Source: Kordiimonas aestuarii (GTDB lineage: Bacteria > Pseudomonadota > Alphaproteobacteria > Sphingomonadales > Kordiimonadaceae). Taken from it: 64,000 nt of DNA. Below the pieces are notes generated by a model. It was not told the DNA's origin and searched no databases. It was given only the letters and a program-made list of their open reading frames with translations. Below are positions 42,934 through 51,644 of this stretch, piece by piece. The stretch spans positions 930,001-994,000 of the forward strand of contig NZ_JAOBPP010000021.1 in NCBI RefSeq assembly GCF_025574465.1, given 5' to 3'. The position numbers and the translations under genes are program-made. Position 1 is the first letter of the stretch. Every line of letters begins with the position of its first letter.

Positions 42934-44522
42934 CTGACGGCGCCATGCAGCCATTTGCGCTGACCCTTGATAAATTTCTTGATCATGCCGCCAAATGGCA
43001 TCCGACTACCGAAGTCGTTACCGCCCGCGAGGGCGGTCCGGCCGGCCGTGTCGGATATCGTGTGTTGCGGCAACGCGCCTGTCATATATCTGCGGTGCTT
43101 GACGGGCTCGGCATCTCGCAGGGCGACCATGTTGCCACTCTGGCATGGAACACACAGGCTCACGTGGAGGCTTGGTACGCTGTCATGGGCATGGGGGCGG
43201 TATGCCATACACTGAACCCGCGCCTGACAGCTGTTCAGCTTGCAGAGATGCTGGCTCAGTCTCAAGCGGCTGTATTGATCATGAGCGCTGATCTTTCCGG
43301 TTTGGCGGCAGAAATCTGTGCCCTGTGTCCAACGATTCGGCATGCTATGCTGATCGACGGCGACGTAGGTGCCTGGAAAAATACAAACAGCGGTCCAGTC
43401 GTCCATGTGCTGGAGACTGCAATGGAAGAAGCGAAAGACACGATTAGCTGGGGAATGTTTGACGAGACAGCGCCCTCTGGCCTTTGTTTTACGTCTGGTA
43501 CAACAGGCGCACCAAAGGGCGTGACCTATACCCATCGCTCCAGCTATCTGCATACGCTTCGGCTACTTCAGGCCGACGTTATCGGCCTCACCTCCAGAGA
43601 TGTTGTTTTGCCGGTTGTACCCATGTTTCACGCTAACGCATGGGGGCTGCCTTTTGCTGCGCCGGCCGCAGGCGCCAAACTGGTGCTGCCCGGGCGTAAC
43701 GCTGACGGCGCCAGCTTGGCCCATCTGATCGCTGCTGAAGGGGTCACGATCGCTGTCGGCGTCCCTACTGTCTGGGTCGGTCTGGCAGATTATCTTGACG
43801 CAACCGGCAAGGAGTTACCGTCGCTCAAGCGGATCATTGTGGGTGGGGCTGCCATGCCACCCGCGCTGATGGCGCGTATTGAAAAACGGTTGGGGGTCAC
43901 CGTGCAAACCAGTTGGGGCATGACCGAGCTTTCGCCGTCCGGTACCTTCGCACCGCCGAATGACTCGACAAGAAAACCCTCGTTGTCCGGCCGGCCCGCT
44001 GTGGGGGTCGACTTGCTGCTGAAGGACTCTGAGGGAAGCCCGCTACCTGAACAGCGCAACACTGAGGGTCGGCTTCACGTAAAGGGCGCCGCAGTTATTG
44101 AACGATATTTTGGCGCTGATGAAGCGGCAACAGATGCGGACGGCTGGTTCGACAGCGGTGACCTTGCACGCATTGACGATGACGGCAACCTTATCATTAC
44201 AGGGCGCTCGAAAGATCTGATTAAATCTGGCGGTGAGTGGATCAATCCTGCTGAAATCGAAGCTGTAGTGGGCGCAATTCCCCAGGTATCGCTGGCCGCG
44301 GTTATTGGCCGGATAGATCCAAAGTGGGGCGAACGTCCCATCCTGCTGGTTGAGATGCGGGAGGACCAAACGCTGAGTGATGAAGAGCTGCTTTCTCCGC
44401 TGTCGGGTCGTGTTGCGTCCTGGTGGGTGCCCGATGCTATCGTGCGTGTGACACAGATGCCCCTTGCGCCTACCGGCAAAGTAGACAAAATGCGCCTAAG
44501 ATTGGATTATGGCGGGAACTGA
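42930..44522 (+). CDS. AMP-forming acyl-CoA ligase
   Basis: 530 residues of the ANL superfamily. The phosphate loop is TSGTTGAPKGV from T188, followed by PMFHANAWGLPFA, SWGMTELSP, the DGWFDSGDLARID hinge region and RSKDLIKSGGEWINPAEIE; the C-terminal catalytic lysine is in PTGKVDKMRLR. It activates a carboxylic acid to its CoA thioester using ATP. Features such as PMFHANAWG and KDLIKSGGEWI match medium- or long-chain fatty-acid ligases. It would activate the acid freed by the esterases. It is coupled to the esterase gene by an ATGA overlap and to the TetR gene by a longer overlap. Confidence 0.9.
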   Translation: MTDGAMQPFALTLDKFLDHAAKWHPTTEVVTAREGGPAGRVGYRVLRQRACHISAVLDGLGISQGDHVATLAWNTQAHVEAWYAVMGMGAVCHTLNPRLTAVQLAEMLAQSQAAVLIMSADLSGLAAEICALCPTIRHAMLIDGDVGAWKNTNSGPVVHVLETAMEEAKDTISWGMFDETAPSGLCFTSGTTGAPKGVTYTHRSSYLHTLRLLQADVIGLTSRDVVLPVVPMFHANAWGLPFAAPAAGAKLVLPGRNADGASLAHLIAAEGVTIAVGVPTVWVGLADYLDATGKELPSLKRIIVGGAAMPPALMARIEKRLGVTVQTSWGMTELSPSGTFAPPNDSTRKPSLSGRPAVGVDLLLKDSEGSPLPEQRNTEGRLHVKGAAVIERYFGADEAATDADGWFDSGDLARIDDDGNLIITGRSKDLIKSGGEWINPAEIEAVVGAIPQVSLAAVIGRIDPKWGERPILLVEMREDQTLSDEELLSPLSGRVASWWVPDAIVRVTQMPLAPTGKVDKMRLRLDYGGN

Positions 44523-45282
44523 CACTGCGATTCTCCAAAATCGTAAAGGCAAGGTTCTGAACTACGGATTGAAAGGCGATAGAGTGTCCGCAACGAAAAA
44601 GACTCCAGGTAAACGCCAGGTCAAGGAGCAGCAGCGCGCCGAAAAGATCGAGCAAATTCTCGATGCCGCTGAATTTCTGTTCTCCAAACACGGCCTTTAT
44701 GGCGTGACCCTGAAGGATGTGGCCAAGCGTGTTGGGGCCCACCACACGCTACTGAACTATTATTTCAATGACAAAAAAACTCTGTTTGATGCTGTTTTTG
44801 CCCGCCGCGCCGTGGTGACCAGCGAACGTCGCATGAAAATGCTGGATGAATACGACAAGGCAACAAATGGCAAACCAACGGTAGAAGGTGCCCTAAGGGC
44901 ATTCCTTGATACGGACCTTGATCTTTACATTGAGGGTGGTGAGGGGTGGAGAAATTACGCTGCCCTGGGCGCGCAGGTCGCCAATACACCGGAATGGGGC
45001 GCCGAGACGATGGACAGGCACTTCGATCCCGTGGTCCTGCGTTTGATTGGCCTGTTGAAAAAGGCATTGCCTGATTGTCCAGACGAGGACATTTTCTGGG
45101 GCTATCACTTTGTAACCGGTGCACTGATGCTTACGCTGGCACGGACAGGCAGGATCGATAAGCTCTCCGGCGGTAAATGCCGATCTGAAGATTTTGCAGC
45201 GGTGAAGAAACGCATGGCGGCCTTCATGGCTGGTGGTTTCCTGACAATTTGCAAACAAGCGGAGGACGATGTAACGGCCTGA
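44509..45282 (+). CDS. TetR-family regulator, candidate controller of the ester regulon
   Basis: 257 residues at the longest. The HTH domain reads QILDAAEFLFSKHGLYGVTLKDVAKRVGAHHTLLNYYF split across helices 1-4, followed by a ligand-binding helical domain with a DUF-type C-terminus (YHFVTGALMLTLART). A basic N-terminal extension precedes the HTH. The ATG at 44509 overlaps the ligase gene by 14 bases and has no clear ribosome site; GTG at 44584 is an alternative that would remove the extension. It lies inside the cluster that carries four copies of a palindromic 22-bp motif, so it is the natural candidate to bind them. Confidence 0.82.
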   Translation: MAGTDTAILQNRKGKVLNYGLKGDRVSATKKTPGKRQVKEQQRAEKIEQILDAAEFLFSKHGLYGVTLKDVAKRVGAHHTLLNYYFNDKKTLFDAVFARRAVVTSERRMKMLDEYDKATNGKPTVEGALRAFLDTDLDLYIEGGEGWRNYAALGAQVANTPEWGAETMDRHFDPVVLRLIGLLKKALPDCPDEDIFWGYHFVTGALMLTLARTGRIDKLSGGKCRSEDFAAVKKRMAAFMAGGFLTICKQAEDDVTA

Positions 45283-45321
45283 GCCGGCCGTGAGGCATCG
45301 TTGGTCTGGCATATGAATTTA

Positions 45322-45343
45322 ATTAACTAAATAGTGAGTGAAT
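45322..45343. promoter_or_regulatory. ester-regulon operator before the SDR gene
   Basis: Fourth copy, ATTAAC-TAAATA-GTGAGTGAAT, 22 bases before the SDR start codon. The central six bases differ from the other copies while the flanks are conserved, which is what an inverted-repeat operator would show. Confidence 0.55.
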
Positions 45344-45364
45344 AAAACTGAAGGGAGAACAAGG

Positions 45365-46252
45365 ATGATCCTTGAGGGCCGCACAGCAGTCGTCACAGGG
45401 GCGGGCGCAGGTCTTGGTCGTAGCCATGCTTTAACGCTCGCCAGTCATGGCGCGCGTATCATTGTCAATGACATGGACGGCGTGAGCGCGGAAAGCGTTG
45501 CGGCGGAAATCATCGCCGCCGGCGGAGAGGCCGTTGGCGTTGCAGCGTCTGTCACTGATGAAAAACAGGTGTCGGTGATGGTGGACCGGGCGATGGATAC
45601 ATGGGGACGCATCGACATCCTGGTGAATAATGCCGGTATCCTGCGCGATAAAACCTTTGCCAAAATGGATATGGATGATTTTCGTTTCGTCCTCGACGTG
45701 CATCTTATGGGCGCGGCAATTTGCACCAAGGCGGTCTGGGGCATCATGCGGCAGCAACAGTTTGGCCGCATTGTTATGACCACCTCCTCTTCGGGGCTAT
45801 ATGGCAGTTTTGGCCAGTCAAATTACGGCGCCGCAAAGATGGCGCTCGTTGGCCTGATGCAGACGCTTGCGCTAGAGGGGGAAAAATATGGCATCCGGGT
45901 AAACTGTTTGGCGCCCACCGCTGCAACCCAAATGACGGACGGCATTCTTACAAAGGAGGCTCTGGTGCAGTTGTCGCCGGACCTGGTGAGTTCCGGCCTG
46001 CTGGCGCTAGCGCAGGACAACGCTCCGACGCGTGCCATTCTGTGTGCGGGGGCCGGATATTTTGCCCGCGCCAACATCACCCTTACGGAAGGTTTGTATA
46101 TTGGCGGCGGCGAGAGCGCAGGGGAAAACGTCATTGCCCACTGGGATGGGATCAGCGACCGGACAGGTGAAATTGTCCCGGCCTACGGGCTTATTCAGTC
46201 AGAACGTGAATTGGCAGGTGCAAGCCTGGCGCGGGCAGCCAAGGCGGAGTAA
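45365..46252 (+). CDS. short-chain dehydrogenase/reductase, 3-hydroxyacyl-CoA dehydrogenase-like
   Basis: 295 residues. The cofactor loop TGAGAGLGRSHA is near residue 12, NNAGILRDKTFAKMD near residue 91, and the catalytic pair is Y154-G-A-A-K158 in SNYGAAKMA. LRDKTFAKM and the long C-terminus match the dehydrogenase part of multifunctional beta-oxidation enzymes. It probably oxidises a hydroxyacyl-CoA made from the activated acid. GAAGGGAGAACAAGG precedes the ATG at 45365. It has its own operator copy and ends convergent with the IclR gene, seven bases apart. Confidence 0.85.
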   Translation: MILEGRTAVVTGAGAGLGRSHALTLASHGARIIVNDMDGVSAESVAAEIIAAGGEAVGVAASVTDEKQVSVMVDRAMDTWGRIDILVNNAGILRDKTFAKMDMDDFRFVLDVHLMGAAICTKAVWGIMRQQQFGRIVMTTSSSGLYGSFGQSNYGAAKMALVGLMQTLALEGEKYGIRVNCLAPTAATQMTDGILTKEALVQLSPDLVSSGLLALAQDNAPTRAILCAGAGYFARANITLTEGLYIGGGESAGENVIAHWDGISDRTGEIVPAYGLIQSERELAGASLARAAKAE

Positions 46253-46259
46253 TCTGCTT

Positions 46260-47075
46260 TCAGCCCCGCAGGGAGTTGGCCAGGAAAGGCCATTTTTTCA
46301 GGGCGAGCTCGATCTCAATCGCCGCGTCTTGCAGCAGAGGTAGCCGTTCTTCAATCAGTTTTTCACGTGAAACTCGTGTTGTGGAAGTGGAGCAGTTGAC
46401 GCTGGCCACCACCTGCCGGTTGGTGTCAAAAATGGGTACGGCCACTGACACGATGCCATAATCCAGCTCATCCTGCGCGGAATCATGGCCCTGCTGACGG
46501 ATCTTGCGCAGGCGCTTTTCCAGCTCGGCTTTGGCAGTGATCGTATGTTCGGTGAACTTCCGGAGTTCCACGGTGTCGAGATAGGCGTCAATCACGCTGT
46601 CGGGCTGGTATGCCATCAGCGCGCGGCCGAGTGATGTCGCATGCACGGGGAAGCGCGTACCCACGCTAGCGCCCAGCCTGATTTTCCGCTCGGTCGACAC
46701 ATGTACCAGATAGAGGATTTCATCGCCTGACAGAACCGCCAGCGATGAACTGTCGCCGGTCTGATCCCGAAGTTTTTGCAGGTAAGGCGTGGCGACCTGT
46801 TCAAGGTTCATGGAGTGCAGATAGGCGGAGCCAAATTCAAGCACCTTGGGCTTGAGAATAAAGCGTCGTCCGTTTTTGCCTACATAGCCAAGTTCCAGCA
46901 GCGTGTGCAAACAGCGCCGTGCCACAGCCGGGCTCAGCCCTGTGATTGTGGCCACCTCGCTGAGCGGCAGTTCAGGGTGGTCGGCGTCAAAGGCATTCAG
47001 GACCCGCAACCCGCGCTCAAGGGTCGACAGATACTCGGGGTCCTTGGTTTTCTGAGTATCGTCTGCCGTGCTCAT
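46260..47075 (-). CDS. IclR-family transcriptional regulator
   Basis: 271 residues. An N-terminal winged helix (STLERGLRVLNAFDADHPEL, then LSEVATITGLSPAVARRCLHTL) is followed by an IclR effector domain (GASVGTRFPVHATSLGRALMA, then SAQDELDYGIVSVAVPIFD). The subfamily resembles PcaR/PobR-type regulators, which often activate degradation genes. It precedes the CoA-transferase gene on the same strand side and lies near two intergenic regions with TTCG-N5-CGAA palindromes, which are plausible IclR sites. Confidence 0.9.
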   Translation of the reverse strand: MSTADDTQKTKDPEYLSTLERGLRVLNAFDADHPELPLSEVATITGLSPAVARRCLHTLLELGYVGKNGRRFILKPKVLEFGSAYLHSMNLEQVATPYLQKLRDQTGDSSSLAVLSGDEILYLVHVSTERKIRLGASVGTRFPVHATSLGRALMAYQPDSVIDAYLDTVELRKFTEHTITAKAELEKRLRKIRQQGHDSAQDELDYGIVSVAVPIFDTNRQVVASVNCSTSTTRVSREKLIEERLPLLQDAAIEIELALKKWPFLANSLRG

Positions 47076-47124
47076 ATTCTGGTCGGTTCTCGCGCAAGCA
47101 TTGAAGGGGCTTCAACTTTTTAAC

Positions 47125-48264
47125 TTAGCGCCCGGCCTTGTAAAGGGCTTTTATTGTGGCGTCATGTTCGCCCAGCACGGGCGGGGCTGTCACGTTGGCC
47201 GGGCGTTTGTGGTCAAACGACAGGGGTGAGCGGATAGTACGGAAGGTGCCCATGACCGGGTGCTCGGTCTCCAGCATCATATCGAGGTGTTTGAACTGAG
47301 CAGTTTCCGTTACCTCCTTTGACGTATACATTGGTGAATGTGGCACCTCATTTTGGGATAGCACCGCACACCAGTCTTTCAGGCTTTCAGAAAGAAAGAT
47401 CGGCTTCAGGAAAGCGACCACATCATCATAGTGTTCGATGCGGGCCATGCGGTCCTTGAAGCGCGGGTCATCCAGCATGTCCGGCTTGCCCACACTCAGC
47501 GCCAGGTTTTCCCAGAATTTTGTTGGCGAAGACATATGAAGCGCCAGCCATTTCCTGTCGGATGTTTCAAACACATAGGACTGCGACACATTTGGTCGGC
47601 TGTAGGCGGTCATTACCTGATCGTCCGAGAAATAGTGGGTGAAGTCATCGAGATTGAAGTGGCACATGGCCTCCAGCATGGAGACTTCCACCAGCCGACC
47701 TTTGCCTGTGTTGAAGCGTTCGAACAAGGCACCTAACACACCATACGCCGCATAGAAGCCGGTGACGGCGTCGGCGAGTGCCGGGCCAACCACCCGTGGG
47801 TTTTCCGGGTTCACCAACAGACGGAGGAAACCGCTTGCAGCTTGTGCAACGGTGTCAAACGCGGGGCTGTCGCGCTCAGGCCCATCCTGCCCGAAGCCGG
47901 AGACAGCACAGTAAATCAGGTTTGGGTTGAGGCCCTGCAGGCGTTCCGCGCTGACATTCAACCGGTCGGCAACGCCGGGTCGGAAATTCTGGATAAAAAC
48001 ATCGGCGTCTTTCACCATGGCGTCAAGAATGGCTCGGTCTTCATCCTGTTTGGTGTTGAGCGTGACGCTTTTTTTGTTGCGGTTATAGGTCTGGAAGTGC
48101 GGGCTGTAGAGCTCCCCCCTGAAAGCACGAAAGGGATCACCGCCGTCCGGGTTCTCGATCTTGATCACTTCTGCACCGAGGTCGGCCAGAAACATGCCTG
48201 CCGCAGGGCCAGTGATAAATGTGCCCATATCGAGCACCTTCACACCTTCAAGTACCTTGATCAT
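47125..48264 (-). CDS. family III (CaiB/BaiF) CoA transferase
   Basis: 379 residues. N-terminal GVKVLDMGTFITGPAAGMFLADLGAE (shown here as the hallmark split over residues 8-32), then ENPDGGDPFR, QNFRPGVADRL and the catalytic Asp165 in PALADAVTGF. It moves CoA between carboxylic acids. With the divergent citrate-synthase-like lyase it may form a two-step activation and cleavage of a citrate- or citramalate-like acid, which is inference. GAGGGAAGCAG precedes the ATG. The two genes share a 210-base promoter region with two palindromes. Confidence 0.88.
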   Translation of the reverse strand: MIKVLEGVKVLDMGTFITGPAAGMFLADLGAEVIKIENPDGGDPFRAFRGELYSPHFQTYNRNKKSVTLNTKQDEDRAILDAMVKDADVFIQNFRPGVADRLNVSAERLQGLNPNLIYCAVSGFGQDGPERDSPAFDTVAQAASGFLRLLVNPENPRVVGPALADAVTGFYAAYGVLGALFERFNTGKGRLVEVSMLEAMCHFNLDDFTHYFSDDQVMTAYSRPNVSQSYVFETSDRKWLALHMSSPTKFWENLALSVGKPDMLDDPRFKDRMARIEHYDDVVAFLKPIFLSESLKDWCAVLSQNEVPHSPMYTSKEVTETAQFKHLDMMLETEHPVMGTFRTIRSPLSFDHKRPANVTAPPVLGEHDATIKALYKAGR

Positions 48265-48359
48265 CTGCTTCCCTCACACTCGTCAAATATCGAAACACCT
48301 GCCGGGTGGGTGGGGATGTGACGCGGCCCCGACCCGGCCAAATCTGTTTGACATATACG

Positions 48360-48371
48360 TTATTCGAATAA
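48360..48371. promoter_or_regulatory. IclR-type palindrome 1, CoA transferase/lyase gap
   Basis: TTATTCGAATAA is a perfect 12-bp palindrome that shares the TTCGAA core with the sites nearby. It sits centrally between the divergent genes. Confidence 0.45.
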
Positions 48372-48381
48372 TGAAAACAAG

Positions 48382-48394
48382 TTCGATTATCGAA
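48382..48394. promoter_or_regulatory. IclR-type palindrome 2, CoA transferase/lyase gap
   Basis: TTCGATTATCGAA is a perfect inverted repeat of the TTCG-N5-CGAA form, just upstream of the lyase -35 element. Confidence 0.55.
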
Positions 48395-48400
48395 TTTATT

Positions 48401-48428
48401 TTGACACCGGAGCAATTCTCCATAAGAT
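48401..48428 (+). promoter_or_regulatory. promoter of the citrate-synthase-like gene
   Basis: TTGACA (48401-48406), 16 bases, then TAAGAT (48423-48428), 46 bases before the ATG. The palindrome at 48382-48394 adjoins the -35, a position suited to an activator. Confidence 0.55.
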
Positions 48429-48474
48429 GCGGCCAAAGCCATAAGGCAAAGCAAAAGCCGGAAGGAGCGAACTT

Positions 48475-49254
48475 ATGCGTATCGGCAAAACAGATCAGCC
48501 CTATAGTGCAATCTCAACCTCCACCGATAAAACCATCACTGTGCGCGGCAAGGACCTGTGCGCGGAGGTGATCGGCAAGACCGACTTCACCAGCTATTTC
48601 TGGTTTCTGGTAACGGGGCAGGAGCCGAACGAGAACCAGGTGTTTTTTGCCAATGCCGTGCTGGCGGCGATTGCGGAACACGGTCTGGTGCCTAGCGTTG
48701 TGGCTGCGCGTATGACATACGCTGCAGCGCCCGAGGCCTTTCAGGGCGCAGTGGCTGCTGGCCTGCTTGGGTGTGGCAGTGTGGTATTGGGCAGTGCCGA
48801 AGTCGCGGGGCGATTTATCGCAGATTTGTGCCAAAAAGCAGCTGATGGTGGTGACTTTGAAACCGTGGCCGCTGAAGGTGTTGGTGCGCTGCGAGCCGAG
48901 AAAAAGCCTATCCCCGGCTTTGGGCACCCCTTGCACGCCGAGGGTGACCCGCGCGCCAACCTTCTGTTCAGTCTGGCGCAAAAGCGGGGTGCGGAGGGGC
49001 CGCACATCCGCATGGTGCAGGCAGTCAGGAAGGTGCTGCCGGATGTCATCGGGCGTGGCCTGCCAATCAATGTAAACGGGGCAATCCCCACCGTTATGCT
49101 GGATGTCGGTTTCCCGCTGGCTGCCCTTAAGGGCATTTCACTCCTGGCGCGGACGGCAAGCCTGATTGGCCACCTGCAGGAAGAAAGCGAACGGGGTATT
49201 GGGTTCATCATGTCCAACGCGGCTGCGGGCGCCATTCAGTACGACGGAAAGTAG
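48475..49254 (+). CDS. short citrate-synthase-like protein, probable citryl-CoA lyase type
   Basis: 259 residues, far shorter than citrate synthase (about 430). The family core is clear: SVVAARMTYAAAPEAFQGAV, then KPIPGFGHPLHAEGDPRAN, whose His matches the second catalytic histidine, then INVNGAIPTVMLDVGFP. Where citrate synthase has the GPLHGGAN histidine I read GSVVLGSAE, so that histidine is replaced by leucine. This pattern suits a lyase cleaving an acyl-CoA of the citryl or citramalyl kind rather than a synthase. Its exact substrate is open. GGAAGGAGCG precedes the ATG. It is divergent from the CoA transferase and precedes a TonB receptor. Confidence 0.8.
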   Translation: MRIGKTDQPYSAISTSTDKTITVRGKDLCAEVIGKTDFTSYFWFLVTGQEPNENQVFFANAVLAAIAEHGLVPSVVAARMTYAAAPEAFQGAVAAGLLGCGSVVLGSAEVAGRFIADLCQKAADGGDFETVAAEGVGALRAEKKPIPGFGHPLHAEGDPRANLLFSLAQKRGAEGPHIRMVQAVRKVLPDVIGRGLPINVNGAIPTVMLDVGFPLAALKGISLLARTASLIGHLQEESERGIGFIMSNAAAGAIQYDGK

Positions 49255-49293
49255 ATGCTTCTGTGCCCATCATCATCTCCAAAAATCAAAATA

Positions 49294-49306
49294 TTCGACA
49301 TACGAA
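49294..49306. promoter_or_regulatory. IclR-type palindrome 1 before the receptor gene
   Basis: TTCGACATACGAA has the TTCG-N5-CGAA form. Its centre is 19 bases from the next copy. Confidence 0.5.
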
Positions 49307-49312
49307 CTTGAC

Positions 49313-49325
49313 TTCGATAATCGAA
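49313..49325. promoter_or_regulatory. IclR-type palindrome 2 before the receptor gene
   Basis: TTCGATAATCGAA, a perfect inverted repeat, ends directly before TATAAT at 49326-49331, a likely -10 element. A protein bound here would contact RNA polymerase or block it. Confidence 0.6.
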
Positions 49326-49411
49326 TATAATATCGATCAGGCAGGGAGAAAAAGTAGGTATGGCCTCGGGAAGGGCTGTGCCGCTTAGGGAAACACCCGT
49401 GGGAGACGGTT

Positions 49412-51625
49412 ATGGGAAGGAACTTGAGTGTATCCGGTCGTGCGTTAGGGGGGATTTCAGCGGTAGCCCTGATGGCGCCTCTTGCGGCATCTGGTGCAGG
49501 GGCACAGGACACTGGCGAAAGCGCGGATACCGGCAGCAGCTTTACGATTGAAGAAATTGTCGTCACTTCGCGCAAGCGCTCAGAATCGCTGGATAAGGTG
49601 CCCGCAGCCGTAACAGCCTTTACCGAACAGAAGATTGTCGATGCCGGGATTGAACGCCCTGCGGATTTTGTTGCCCTGACATCCAATCTCACCCTGATTG
49701 AAACGCAAAACGCCGGCAGTGCGTTCGTTTCCCTGCGCGGTATTACCCAGAACCGGAATTCGGAACCCTCGGTCGCCGTGGTGATCGACGGGGTACAACA
49801 GGTAAATCCTGCGCAGTTCAACCAGGAGCTTTTTGATATCCAGCAGATTGAGGTGCTCAAGGGTCCACAAGGCGCGCTTTATGGCCGCAACGCTATTGGC
49901 GGCGCGATTGTTATCACGACAAAGCCGCCGACCGATGAGACCGAAGGCATGGTCAAAGTGGGCATGGACTCAGGCCCCGGCTACAAGGTGCAGGGCAGCG
50001 TTGGTGGTCCGCTTGGTGAAAGCAGTGCGCTTAAATACCGGCTCTCCGCCGCTTTTATCGACACAGACGGGTATATCAATAACGCCTATCTGGATGAGGA
50101 GGCGGACCCTTATCAGGATTTCTCTGTGCGCGGCAAACTGCTGTGGGAAGCGTCCGAGAATTTCAGTGTGGATTTTCGCGCATCGTTGTCGCAACTGCGT
50201 ACGCAAGCCTTCTACTATAATATTGTCGCGGATGTGAATGATACCAGCCTGCCGGTGCGGGTAAATAACGCCGGGCAGAACGACCGCGACATGACGAACT
50301 TCTCGGTCAAGATGAGCTATGATACCGACTTCGGCACGTTCAATTCGGTGACATCCTATGACACCGTTGAGGAGATTCTCACCGGGGATGCATTTGATTT
50401 TCTCCCGATTGAAGAATCGCTCTTTTACGCCATCCTGGGCGTCGACCTGAACCAGAGCCAGTATCTGGATGTGGAAGCCTGGAGCCAGGATTTCCGCTTC
50501 AGCTCCAACAGCGACGGACCGTTCCGCTGGATGGTAGGTGGTTACCTGATCAGCACCAACCGCTATATCTCCACCGGTAATATGGTGGATATGGGCCTTG
50601 GTGTATTCCCTGTATACCGGACCCCCAGCACAAACCCGGATAACCCTCAGGCGACGTTCCTTGCGGACGAACAGGATAATTTCGCTTGGGCGGCTTATGG
50701 TGACGCGACCTATGATATTGCTACTAATCTGGAGCTGAACGCGTCGCTGCGGTATGACCGGGACAAGCGTGAACAGACAACCCTGACACCCACCCAGTAT
50801 CTACCCAACGTGCCGGGCTTCCCGGCCGGGGCTACAGGTGACGTGCGTGACCGGATTTTCGACCAGTGGCAACCCAAGGTCACTTTGCGTTATATCGTCA
50901 ACGACGACCTGACGACCTACGCCTCTTATAGCACCGGGTTCAGAAGCGGTGGCTTCAACCAGACGGGAGTTGGCGCCGTGGCAGGTGGCTCGGGGATCGT
51001 GGGGGTGAACGATATTTTTGAGGCCGAGGTCGCCAAGACATTCGAGGCGGGTTTCAAAAGCACGCTTCTGGATAACCGCATGGTGTTGAACGGCAGCGTG
51101 TTTACGACCAAGTCGGAAAATTCCTATTTCTTTGTGTTCCTCGCGGAAAACTCGACCCAGAACTTGGGGAACGTGCCTGAGGGGCGGCTGACCGGGTTTG
51201 AGCTTGATGGCACGGTGCGGCCGTTGCCGGGCTTCGATATCAATTTCGGCTTTGGCTATACAGACAGCGAGATCAAAGACTTCCAGAACGCGACAGTCGA
51301 AGGTAACAAGCTGCCGCAGGTGTCGGAATATACCTTTAACCTCGGTGCGCAATATACCGCTGAAGTTGGCAATGACACACGGCTTGTCTCCCGGGTTGAT
51401 TATCAGCGTATCGGCAAAACATGGTGGGACATCGATAACTCAACTGTACGTGACCCGGTTGACCTTGTGGATGCACGCATGGGACTTGAGTTTGGTGACT
51501 GGACAATCACCGCCTGGGCCAAAAATCTGTTCAACAAGGAATATAACGCTGAATTTTCGCCGGGTGGCTTTGTATTCAAGGCCAGGCCGCGCCGCTACGG
51601 CATTGAGCTTATGAGGCGATTTTAA
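49412..51625 (+). CDS. TonB-dependent receptor of the IclR-linked cluster
   Basis: 737 residues. A signal peptide ends near GAGAQD (about residue 32), TIEEIVVTSRKR is the TonB-box-like stretch, the plug contains ALYGRNAIGGAIVITTKPP, and the barrel ends in YGIELMRRF. It imports an unknown ligand. GGGAGACGGTT precedes the ATG at 49412. It is followed within 20 bases by wrbA and the VOC and hydrolase genes, so the cluster joins uptake with quinone reduction and possibly aromatic or enol-lactone processing. Confidence 0.92.
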   Translation: MGRNLSVSGRALGGISAVALMAPLAASGAGAQDTGESADTGSSFTIEEIVVTSRKRSESLDKVPAAVTAFTEQKIVDAGIERPADFVALTSNLTLIETQNAGSAFVSLRGITQNRNSEPSVAVVIDGVQQVNPAQFNQELFDIQQIEVLKGPQGALYGRNAIGGAIVITTKPPTDETEGMVKVGMDSGPGYKVQGSVGGPLGESSALKYRLSAAFIDTDGYINNAYLDEEADPYQDFSVRGKLLWEASENFSVDFRASLSQLRTQAFYYNIVADVNDTSLPVRVNNAGQNDRDMTNFSVKMSYDTDFGTFNSVTSYDTVEEILTGDAFDFLPIEESLFYAILGVDLNQSQYLDVEAWSQDFRFSSNSDGPFRWMVGGYLISTNRYISTGNMVDMGLGVFPVYRTPSTNPDNPQATFLADEQDNFAWAAYGDATYDIATNLELNASLRYDRDKREQTTLTPTQYLPNVPGFPAGATGDVRDRIFDQWQPKVTLRYIVNDDLTTYASYSTGFRSGGFNQTGVGAVAGGSGIVGVNDIFEAEVAKTFEAGFKSTLLDNRMVLNGSVFTTKSENSYFFVFLAENSTQNLGNVPEGRLTGFELDGTVRPLPGFDINFGFGYTDSEIKDFQNATVEGNKLPQVSEYTFNLGAQYTAEVGNDTRLVSRVDYQRIGKTWWDIDNSTVRDPVDLVDARMGLEFGDWTITAWAKNLFNKEYNAEFSPGGFVFKARPRRYGIELMRRF

Positions 51626-51644
51626 CCAAACCGGAGGCGAGTAT

